Below, piece after piece: positions 34,439 through 43,539 of a stretch of 64,000 bases of DNA (position 1 is its first letter; each line of letters opens with the position of its first letter). Below the pieces are notes generated by a model. That model made no database searches. It was given only the letters and a program-made list of their open reading frames with translations, and had not been told where the DNA came from. The position numbers were made by a program, and so were the translations under genes. The DNA comes from Heliocidaris tuberculata (taxonomy: Eukaryota; Echinodermata; Echinoidea; Camarodonta; Echinometridae). The DNA is taken from positions 25,229,793-25,293,792 of the forward strand of contig CM046837.1 in assembly GCA_025618425.1 (NCBI GenBank), given 5' to 3'.

Positions 34439-34756
34439 CATCATCATTATCATTATCATTAATAATAATAATAATAGTAATAATAATATAGTAATGATAA
34501 TCTCGTATAGCGCATATCATAATTATATTTATCAATGTCTCTATGTGCTTCTACAGAGCTTTGGATTATTATCCCGGCTCAGCCAAGCTAAATGAAGGCG
34601 CTGCATGAAGTACTCATTTAATTCGCTTTGGACGAGTGTGGCAAATGTAGATTAATGTCTTGCCAAAGGACTTTAGTGCTGTAGCAGAGATTCGAACTCC
34701 GTACCTTGTGATCTGCAGTGACTGGTGACTTATCCACTATAGACCACAACACCTGT
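34268..34756 (-). mobile_element. tRNA-SINE with GCGCTATA/(TTA)n tail
   Basis: On the - strand the head (34756 down to about 34680) has an A-box-like TGGTCTATAGTGGATAAG and a B-box GAGTTCGAATC. The body ends with GCGCTATACGAGATTATC, the form of an L2/CR1-derived 3' end, and then runs into a TTA microsatellite. The microsatellite switches from TAA to TTA phase near 34350, giving a long self-complementary stretch (34268-34435). Confidence 0.7.
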
Positions 34757-36304
34757 TTATGAAGATTATATGCGTTATAAGATGTAACATACTCTCGGGT
34801 TAATCTTTCTGAACTTTCGGATTACTGCCCCATGCAATGAATTATGCTTTAATGCTCATTATGCATCTTGCAAAGTATCAACAGGAACAAAACTAAACTG
34901 CAGTTTTTACCATAGCCCTATAGATACAAGTGGGAGACCGACTATCTAAATTATAATGATAGGCCTATCTATGAGGAAAGTAAGGTGTATAGACTATAGA
35001 CTGCGCTCTAAAAGAAATGAGATTCTACCTTTTAGATCATGTAGACAATGCAATTATATCATGTAACTATTACTGGGAAAAGAAAGGAGAAAGGAAGGAA
35101 GGAAGGAAGAAAGTTACAAATATGATACATTATACAAGTAGCTTTGTACATGTACTAAGCAAGAAAAGTCTTCGTAGAGAGACAACCGTCCAGTTAGGTT
35201 TTAATTTTATAAGTAAAACAGCATGAACATGGGCCTTTGTCAAATTTGGAAATCAGACGACCTTTTACGGAAAACATGTGGTAGATTCGTTCCGACTACG
35301 CTCACCCTCCCACCCTTTCTCATTTTAAACTTGTCGAGCAACGCCTCTAACGAGAAATATTAACACATCGGTCGCTTAGCAACCTGCCGGAAATAGCGGC
35401 ACTTGTTTCTGTCCTTTTCTTCGTCATTAAAGCGATACACAATTCGATACGTGATTCTCAGGTTATTATTATAAAGTGGTTATGATTCAACTTCAATATC
35501 TTTGCTTTCACTGGAGGAAACCAAGGTTAACTGAATAACAGATTTATTGACTAAAAGTTGCCCTCGGTGGGGATGTGAGTATTGATCAACACACAGATCA
35601 GTGTTTGCTATTGAAAGAAGTGTCACAGCTTCAACAGATGCCCGGTATTGAGGGCGCCAAACTATAACAGCCTTTTGGTGCCTCGGACTGTTACGCTCGA
35701 TAAGTTGTCGGCGCTTCTGACTAAAGAAAAAAAAAATCTTCTAAGTAATGAACAACAAGCTGTCAATCTTTACGCTACTATTCTTATACATTAACAAGGA
35801 GAAGCGCACATACATTTCTCGATCGAATGATACGATAAAATTCGGATAATATGATACCTTGAACAAGGAACAAAGTAATGATAATAGCTTCTAAAAACAA
35901 ACATTTGGAAGGAAGGACCTAGTATATCCTTCCTTAAAAATATCCCATGTTTATTGTGAATATCGGTTATAAAAATGCTTTGAAGTGGTTGTGTTGTAAA
36001 TAATTGTCTAGGGTGTGTCTTTATCAAAGAGGTGTGACAGATCGATTTTAAAAAGTTGACATGCTGCCGTGGAAATTAAATTATTTTGCGTTTTTCTTTC
36101 TTAGCTTTTGTCTCGTGGATATAATGGTTCCAAAAACAGATGGTAGACGGCAGTATAGCATGTTTGCAGTATATAGCTCTGGTCAGAAAAACGCAGGAAA
36201 TCATTCTTAAGTTTCAGAGCAATCGAACGTCACTTATAACGGCATTGGAGTAAAGGCAGTCTCTACAAGGTATCATTCAACAGTAACTGTATCTCTTCCA
36301 GAGA
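34757..36304. other. Upstream region of lectin gene 2
   Basis: No other gene is supported. Near the lectin start are a TATATAG at 36172-36178 and a pyrimidine tract ending CAG at 36291-36301, which could be a promoter and the acceptor of a 5'-UTR intron. An AAGG microsatellite lies at about 35091-35108. Confidence 0.45.
35371..35383 (+). promoter_or_regulatory. Possible RFX X-box
   Basis: GTCGCTTAGCAAC fits the split palindrome bound by RFX factors, which control ciliary genes in animals. It lies about 0.9 kb upstream of lectin gene 2. One match of this length can occur by chance. Confidence 0.25.
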
Positions 36305-36889
36305 ATGGATGTGAAGACGATCCTGCTTTTTGCGGCAATACTTGCTGCGTCTAGTGAAGCCAGGCTACTCGCTCCACCACCACCACCACCTCCTTGCTAC
36401 CCGATCTTTGAGCCGAGGCCAGACTGCCAAGTGGACCAGGTGCCGGAATGGGTTTACTGGAGCAACATGCAGTACAAGTATTTCCCCAAAAAGCTCACGA
36501 AAAGCCAAGCCGAGAAATACTGCGTTGATTGGGACGAGGAAGTTTGTGCGGGAGAAGATGAAGCCTCTAGATTCCGAGCTCACCTCGGGTCCTACATCTC
36601 CAAAGGAGAAGTGGAGGACGCTCTCTTGGCCGCCTACGATGATGCTTGCATAAAAAATGGGAACCTCTTCTGGCTTGGTGTCAACAAGGTGGAACGGGGA
36701 CGGCTTCGTTACTCTGACAGGAGGCTGACGTCAAGGCAGACCTTCAAGGGTGGAGACATCCCACAAAATCTGGATGAAGGTGTCGATTGCGTGGCGATGG
36801 ACGCAGCAGACAACGGTCGGATGGTGATTACTCCTTGTGACCAGCAGCTTCCCTTTGTCTGCAAGATCCAACCTGTTTCAAGCCACTAG
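36305..36889 (+). CDS. C-type-lectin-like gene 2, secreted, uninterrupted
   Basis: A complete 194-residue protein. Residues 1-19 are a signal peptide, followed by seven prolines (24-30) and a lectin-like domain with cysteines at 31, 41, 73, 81, 115, 162, 178 and 186. All eight align with gene 1. Shared blocks include KKLTKSQAEKYC, DEEVC, DACIK, FWLGVNK, YSDRR, DCVAM and LPFVCKIQP. As in gene 1, EPN/QPD and WND motifs are missing. The ATG at 36305 opens the signal peptide. Gene 1 has an intron at the position of codon 58, whereas this gene reads straight through. Proline-rich leaders next to such domains are known in sea urchin matrix proteins, so biomineral matrix is a fair guess, with immune lectin as the alternative. 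Confidence 0.9.
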   Translation: MDVKTILLFAAILAASSEARLLAPPPPPPPCYPIFEPRPDCQVDQVPEWVYWSNMQYKYFPKKLTKSQAEKYCVDWDEEVCAGEDEASRFRAHLGSYISKGEVEDALLAAYDDACIKNGNLFWLGVNKVERGRLRYSDRRLTSRQTFKGGDIPQNLDEGVDCVAMDAADNGRMVITPCDQQLPFVCKIQPVSSH

Positions 36890-37420
36890 ATTGCTGATTC
36901 AAACCTCCCCCATTCTCTTTGATGCTGATCAATTACACATTAAACTAGAATGCTGATAGAGCAACTCCCAAACCACTAATAACCCAACCACTCTCAAACC
37001 ACTACGGATTCAATTCCTCGTAAGCCACTAGAATACTGAAAGAGCTACTCCCATGGCACTAGAATGCTGAAAAGGACCTATTTAGGACCTATCAAGCCAC
37101 CAGATTGCTGATCCAAGCCACCCCAGCCTCAACATTGCTGACCAATTTTATCTCAAGATACTAGACTGCCAATCCAACCCATCTCAAGCCTAAAAGTACT
37201 GATCATACCTCTTAGAATACTGATCAACTACTTCTTTAGTCACTAGAATGCTACTAAAGGACCTATCAAGCCACTAGAGTGCTGATCCAGCCATCATAAG
37301 CCCCTAGATTGCTGATCAATCACCTCTACAGCCATTAGAATGTTGATAAATCACCTCCTATTCCTTGAGGAATGAAGCACCTTTCAAGCCATTACTGATA
37401 CAACTGCTCTTACTAATGCT
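36879..37420 (+). repeat. Degenerate 3'-UTR tandem repeat seeded at stop codon
   Basis: About 13-15 units of 25-40 bases follow a CAAGCCACTAGATTGCTGAT pattern. The first unit overlaps the end of the lectin 2 coding region, where CACTAG is the last codon plus the stop. Clear copies recur near 37020, 37092, 37267 and 37295. Units are diverged, so the array is old. Confidence 0.8.
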
Positions 37421-37900
37421 TATCCATTATTTCCCAAGCAAGTAGAAGGTTGGAATCGACAAGGGGAAAAAAAAAAAAAAAAAGATTCACATTGAATCTG
37501 GTGATCAACATCTCATCCTAGACGTAGAACGTTTTCATATTTATTCATCAAAAATGGACTTAAGGATATAGCGAAATGTCTTATGTTGACAACGCCGAGA
37601 AGGACATCTAGCTGTTTGCTTTATTATTTTCATCAGATCAAGGAGACTAAACAAATCTGCTAACTTATAATGTCAAGTGAGGGATGTGAAATGTGATAAA
37701 AATTAATTCCAATCAAAATGAGGGCAAATGCAAACTTCATTTCATCTTTGAAACCTAAAGGAAAGCTCAAACCTTAACTCTCAGATTTCAGTTCTTGACG
37801 GAGAGACTTCTTGTCTCGCAGTCGGGTCCATTAAAACACGCGTGATTATAATCTAAAATGTAAATATGATATAAATCATAGCTAATAATCTTATGTTCAT
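37421..37900. other. 3' flank of lectin gene 2
   Basis: A run of 17 A lies at 37467-37483 just past the repeat array, with no AATAAA close before it. The rest is unremarkable. Confidence 0.5.
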
Positions 37901-37902
37901 TG

Positions 37903-38120
37903 CATACGAGGGGTCATTATGATTGCGTTATTACCTGCGATAATTAACCTGACAAAGGCAATTGGCCAGTGAGCCAGTAAAGCAATGCTATATGTTTTGC
38001 AGTCTTCATATTGCAGTCACTTTTGGTATGTCACTCTCACATGGTGCGTCAAAGGCCGCTCCAGTCCCTGACGCTGTATTACGTCAGGCAAAATTAGTGA
38101 CACCTCGCGTGCAACGGGCA
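37903..38120. mobile_element. Small repeat, uninterrupted relative of 38641-39262
   Basis: It starts ACGAGGGGTCATTATGATTG and ends near GTGACACCTCGCG. Its outer parts (GATTGCGTTATTACCTGCG and AGTCCCTGACGC) match the element at 38641 but no piggyBac-like insert is present. Confidence 0.5.
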
Positions 38121-38640
38121 TTACTGCTGTTCACTTCAACCAAGAATCTTGAATCCTTTTGCAAAGGTAAAATTAAGGGTAATATTGAGTTCTGGTGACC
38201 GAAAATAAAATTCATATTATTCAAACTAAAATTCCACTGGATGCCTAGGATCACAAATAAAATGGTTTATAGGCCTCGTGACTTTGGTAGAAATTGTATT
38301 AATCAGTTTATTGATGAACGGAGAAAGATATCCACGAGTCGTCCGAACCGCTTATCGAGCAACATGGATTCAGACAATTTTCAGCAGGTTTTCGTTATTG
38401 TATCGTATTAATTAGTTCGTCCATTTTGGAGTGTCAAGTGTAAAGATTATTGCTCTGTACAAAATATTACTCGAATTCTTTGACAAAATGAAGTCAGACA
38501 TGGAATGAAAATTAGAAATTGATTCCATGCTTGACATAATTTTTGTTTGTTCATTTAGTTACAGAAGTGCAGTAATTTTTACAGGATGAAGGGTTGATAC
38601 TTGATGCTCCATACATGCCATATAATACTGGACTAAAACT
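38121..38640. other. Gene-free stretch
   Basis: Nothing recognised. Confidence 0.5.
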
Positions 38641-39262
38641 CGGCTCACAAGAGGGGCCGTTTCGATTGCGTCATTACCTGCGCTAATCGATCCTATGAAG
38701 GGAATTAACCCATACCCCAATTATTGAAAGTATTGTGTGCACTTTTCATTCTGCAACCCCCTTTTAACCCTTTCAGGACAGGAATAATTCAAGGGCTAAA
38801 TTGATCACATTTTGTTCTTCAAATTGGCAACAATAATATTTTTCTTTTCGTACTACACGGTTCTAATAAAATGTAATGTCTGTGAAAACAATATACATGG
38901 TTAGAAACTTTATTAAAAAGTTGAAAAAGTTGCCAATTTTCATGAAAAACAATGATTTGAACCTCTCAATATGTTGCCAATTTAAGGATATCAAATCTTA
39001 TTCTCGTTTTTTAAATTCCTGGCATCAAACGCAATATGGTCATGCAACAAAAATGGACATACCGTGTGCAGAAATTTTTGCTCTTTCTACTCATGCAATT
39101 GGTATATATTTTAGAGCTCTGAATCAAAAGTTATTGAGCCAAACCCCAAAGTGTGGTCAATTGTCTCGAAAGGGTTAAACGATATCACTCTTTCTTGACG
39201 CGCAAAAGACGGTACAAGTCCCTGACGCAGTCCTAACGTCAGCAAATGAGGCCTCTTGTGAG
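38641..39262. mobile_element. Host element with nested MITE
   Basis: GCTCACAAGAGG near the left end recurs inverted at the right end (CCTCTTGTGAGC, 39251-39262). Without its insert it is about 210 bp and resembles the copy at 37903-38120. Confidence 0.55.
38768..39174. mobile_element. piggyBac-like MITE, 407 bp, complete
   Basis: The tips are CCCTTTCAGGACA and the inverse of CCCTTTCGAGACA, with a further inverted match around AATTGAYCACA inside. TTAA flanks both ends exactly (38764-38767 and 39175-39178). TTAA duplication with CCC-starting tips is the piggyBac pattern. No transposase is present. A truncated copy lies in a LINE at 28586-28937. Confidence 0.85.
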
Positions 39263-40283
39263 CTTAACTTTTCCCACTGAAACCTGGACTTAGTACTCTT
39301 TTATGCATACTGGCCATTATGTTTATAAGTTGCTGATCCACACAACCGATCTGCTGCTTGAAATACAATGCAGATTTTCTTCAAAGCCGAATTCCCGCGG
39401 AATTTTATTCAATATTGGGTAATGTTTTACCCAACAAACATGCATGTTCCCTGTTTATCCAATATTGGGTAAAACTTTTCCCAGCGCCGGTTTTTAGAGT
39501 GCACTATAGAACTCGCGTTTAGCGTTTAACATTAGCGTAAAACAATCTAATTTTACGTGACTCTATCATGCCGATGAAAATAAGATCTACAAATGTCGGT
39601 GGAAAGTTTCTAATGATATTAGTATACTTTACTTTTAATATTAAATTCAAAGATTCTTGTATTTGAATTGTGCAGGCGTGGTGCAAATCAACCAGTTAGC
39701 CAAAGGATAATGCTTAGTTTGAAATTCTAGTTACCTAGAAAAACAAATCTCCTGCTTTACAAAAGGATTAACAAGTCCAGTAGCAGTTATTTCATCTTTA
39801 CTTTTTGAAGAGGACCTTTAGGCTATTTTTGAATGATGAAAAATTTTCAGAAATTATCATTGAACACGGCAGAGTGGTTTATTCAAAATAACGACTGTAA
39901 GACGAAATTATTTCGTTGACATTAATTTGGGGACTTTCCGGTTAATTGCTACATTTTGAACATTGTTTTGGCAATTTTGAAACTTGCCTTGGGATCCAAT
40001 TTAAATTAATAATACTTCCCCAAAAGGTTTTTAAAAAATTGGGAAAAGAATATCGTATATCAGCTTCAGGAATAATATAAAGTTATTTAATTTTTAGACC
40101 TCTTTGAAATGCACGGTTGTTTCTAAGCATAAAAACCATTAAAAAAACCCAAAAAACCCAAAACAAATACCAAACTTTAATCAGAAAGAATGAATATAGC
40201 CAGGTACCTCTTTTGCATACATTAATTTGATGTACACTTCCTCTTTCTGTGCTTTGTTCATTAGAATAATGATTATCTATATT
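39263..40283. other. Gene-free stretch
   Basis: CCAATATTGGGTAA-like words occur twice near 39408-39475, forming a short hairpin. Nothing else is supported. Confidence 0.5.
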
Positions 40284-40542
40284 CAGTGGTGGTTCTATAA
40301 TAATTGTCTAAAATACCTTACAAGCAAATCAAAAATATGAAATGAAAATGAATATGAAAATAAAGGGGTATATTATTCCGAGGCAAATGTATGTTTACAA
40401 AAATTATAACATACAAGAAACAAAGAAATAGAAACAAAAAAATCGTCATCATCATCATATTGGTGGGGGTGGGGTACACATCCACAAGTGTGTACTTAGG
40501 CACGGAGGGGGAGTGAGTTTGGGCACCCTTGATCCACCACTG
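40284..40542. mobile_element. hAT-like MITE, 259 bp
   Basis: The ends CAGTGGTGGTTC and the inverse of CAGTGGTGGATC match. The flanking octamers do not, so the superfamily call is tentative. Confidence 0.5.
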
Positions 40543-40924
40543 AAGTCGTTTTTAATGTTATTGCTCGAACGCGTTAACCCCATCAAATTAAACAAAGTGA
40601 TACTTTTTTTTTCATGGTACACTGAAAAAAAAATTGAAATTATAATGTGAGAAAGTCAGCCCGTTGTTTAAACCTTTACCCTGTGTGTAATATTAGTCAG
40701 ATGTTTAATTGTTTAATGATAATATACGTTGATAGAGGTACTTCCAAACATTATAATTCGAAAGAACGATTGAAAGTCAGTTGTATCAAAATCTTGCCTT
40801 GTTTGTGTCTAATAGCTATTCAAAAGTGGCGATCTGTTACAGTATCATTTGGAAAAGAATAAACTTATATCAGTTCATTTTCATTTCGAATTGCTCTTTT
40901 CTTTAATGTTTACAATGCACCGAG
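40543..40924. other. Gene-free stretch
   Basis: Nothing recognised. Confidence 0.5.
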
Positions 40925-41699
40925 AGTGAGAAAGAGAAAACTAGGTTAAGATCGAATAGAGAGAGGGGGAGGAGGAGGGAGAGGGAGAGAGGGAGAGAGA
41001 GAAAGAGATAGAATATAAAGAGAGATTGAGAGACAAAAATATAGAGAGGATGGGGAGGATTATAAGATAGAAGCTAATGAGGGGATAAGAGGAAGAGAAA
41101 GATGAGAGAGAGAGAGAGAGGGGGGGGGGGGGGAGGGAGGGGGAGGGAGAGAGAGAGAAATAGAATATAAAGAAAGTTTGAGAGATTAAAATATTGAGAG
41201 GAGGGGGAGGATTATAACATAGAAGCAAATGAGAGGATAAGAGGAAGAGAAAGATGAGAGAGAGAGAGAGAGAGAGGGGGGGGGGAGGGAGGGAGAGAGA
41301 GAGAATGGGAGGGGAAGGAGAGAGAGAGAGAGAGAAAGAGAGTATGTGTGTGAGAGAGAAAGAGAGAGAGAGAGAGGGTGTGAAAGAGAGAATGAAGGAG
41401 AGAATGTGTGTGAGAAAGAGAGAGAGAGAGAAAAAAAAGTATATGTGTGAGAAAGAGAGAGAGAGAAAGAGTTTGTGAAAGAGAGAGAGAGAGAAAAAAA
41501 GAGTATATGTGTGAGAAAGAGAGAGTTTGTGAAAGAGAGAATGAGGGAGAGAGTATGTGTGAGAAAGACAGAGAATTTGTAAAAGAGAGAATGAGGGAGA
41601 GAGAGAGAGAGAGTATGTGTGTGAGAAAGACAGAGTTTGTGATAGAGAGAATGAGTGTGTGAAAGAGAAAAATGAGAGAGAGAGATGGAGAGAGTGTGT

Positions 41700-41734
<35 letters not shown>

Positions 41735-41830
41735 GGGGGGGAGAGAGAATGAGGGAGAGAGTGAGGAAGAGATAGCGAAGCAGAGAGAGGGGAGAAGGAG
41801 AGAGGGTAAGAGAGAATGAGCGGGAGAAAG
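40925..41830. repeat. GA-rich low-complexity tract, ~0.9 kb
   Basis: About 900 bases are nearly all purine on the + strand: (GA)n with G-runs, and GTGTGA or GTATGTGTGTGAG interruptions in the middle third. A second-order unit of about 50-60 bases (GAGAATGAGGGAGAGAG with a GTGTGAGAAAGA block) repeats in 41350-41670. All open frames here are artefacts of composition. Confidence 0.95.
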
Positions 41831-41859
41831 AGAACCTGGACATGTTAAGGATGCAAAAA

Positions 41860-42090
41860 CTTATAATTTAATTTCCAAACTACATGTTACAGTGTCACAT
41901 AAAAGGGCAATCCAACCTTTGTGAAAAGGTGATATGTGTGAAAGGAGAAAAATATAAAGAACCGGCATGTGAAAGTTTGAAAGAAATCAGACAAAGAATA
42001 AGAAAGTTATGAATGTTTGAAAAATGAGTTCACTACATCTATGCGAATATCAAACTGGCAATTTGGTGAATCGATTGTGCCGTATTCGCG
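41860..42090. repeat. Dispersed repeat fragment
   Basis: Words such as AAGTTATGAATGTTTGAAAA resemble the arm of the palindromic MITE at 4605-5202 (AAGTTATGAAAGTTTGAAAA), so this may be one arm of a related family. Confidence 0.4.
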
Positions 42091-42239
42091 GTCAACTCTC
42101 CCATTTGTTGTACACCAAAATATCACTAAATTCCAGTTTTCTCCCGAGCTCCTTTTCCCTCGAGGCAGTACTCAAAATATATTGTAGATAGCATATTGTT
42201 ATAGGTCTCCAAAAAGAAAAAGTAATATCAGGTAACTCA

Positions 42240-43480
42240 TTTTTGACTTTGCAAATATAAATGTAGTATTTCACCAGTAGAATAAATAAGTTACAAACTT
42301 GTTTGTAGGTACACCAACTAGTTTTCAAAAATTGGTAAAAGTAAAATTTTGATCATAATTTTGTAATAATAAATCTAATAAAACTTCCCAAATTGAGGAG
42401 ACTTTGTCACATTCACAAAATAGATGAACTATAGTTTCTTCCTTTTTGTCATAATAAAGACAATTTGGTGAATCCTTCCTTTTAATTTTACATAAAAATC
42501 CATTTAAAGCTATGGTTTTATGACAAATTTTGAAATAAAAAGAACGTAACCTAGTGTCTATGGTACAACTAAAATTAATCTTGTGTACGTTTTCCCAAAT
42601 AATATGTATTTTGTCATTCCAATATTCTTATTGTTTATCAGGAAGATAATGAACATTTAACATGTTTAAATTATTTAACAGCGTATCATCTACCCATTCC
42701 TCTGGAACATGTTTTTTTTTTTTTGAATTAAAGTTGAATTTTCTCCTATTTGATTGAGGGATACCAAACTCCAAAATTAAATCTTCAAATAGTTTATGCC
42801 CAGGAAAAGACGGGTTCAATAAATCAGAATTTACAGAGACATTCTTAATATACCAAGTTTCATAATAAAAATACCTTTTAGATTTTGATCAGGTTAATCT
42901 ATTAAACCACAATCATGATTGCCAAGCCCCTAACTCAGAAAAATTACAAATGATTCTACAGTAGCATATTCCCTGTAATTATACCACGTATAGTAAAGAT
43001 TCTGCTATTTGGGAATTAGTCTAGTTCTGGACGTTTTTAACTATTTTGTCCGTAAAACCATGAAGCTGCAACCCCGTGTGCATGCACTCAACGTAGAACG
43101 GTGCGAAGTCCACTGATTCACTCTCCCCACAAATTCACCTTTTCGGGGAAGGTGAATTTGTGGGGAGAGTGAATCAGTGGACTTCGCACCGTTCTACGTT
43201 GAGTGCACGCACACGGGGTTGTAGCTTCATGGTTTTACGGACAAAATAGTTAAAAACGTCCAGAACTAGACTATTTGGGAATTACCCAAAGACTGTAAAA
43301 CTGTTTCTGGGGCATTTGATTTCCGTAAAATATGAGGGTCTCTATGAAATTTTTTTCAAAGCTGATATTTCAATTAATTTCCATGATGACTCGAAATTAT
43401 CGTCAAGTAAGTATTTGACCAACGTCATTAAGTGATTTCCACGATTATGTCCAAGTTGTGATTTACTTTTGTTGAACTTT
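42240..43480 (-). pseudogene. L1/Tx1-like LINE, ORF2 C-terminal part
   Basis: On the - strand this reads as the post-RT region of an L1/Tx1-type ORF2: YYETWYIKNVSVNSDLLNP, then a stop, then YWNDKIHIIWENVHKINF, DTRLRSFYFKICHKTIALNG and a zinc-knuckle-like block in which C and H residues fall as in zf-RVT (NCLYYDKKEETIVHLFCEC). Stops and frame changes mark it as dead. A foldback element interrupts it at 43019-43271, with LINE-like coding sequence continuing upstream of it as far as about 43480. Confidence 0.75.
43019..43271. mobile_element. Foldback element with 13-bp target duplication
   Basis: Two arms of about 123 bases are inverse copies with only two differences, around a 7-base loop near 43142-43148. 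The tips are GTCTAG and CTAGAC. The 13-mer TATTTGGGAATTA stands directly on both sides (43006-43018 and 43272-43284). Nothing is encoded. The near identity of the arms means it is young or kept alike by gene conversion. Confidence 0.85.
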
Positions 43481-43539
43481 ACATTTAATGTTAGACATAA
43501 ATTCAGAAACAACTGAATTTCAGTCTTTTTGTTTAAATC

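Noticed and set aside
34169..34535. Ile-, Asn- and Tyr-rich open frames
   Set aside because: They translate the TAA/TTA microsatellite of the SINE.
40941..41843. 300-codon open frame on the - strand
   Set aside because: It is purely the translation of the GA-rich low-complexity tract (Leu/Ser only).
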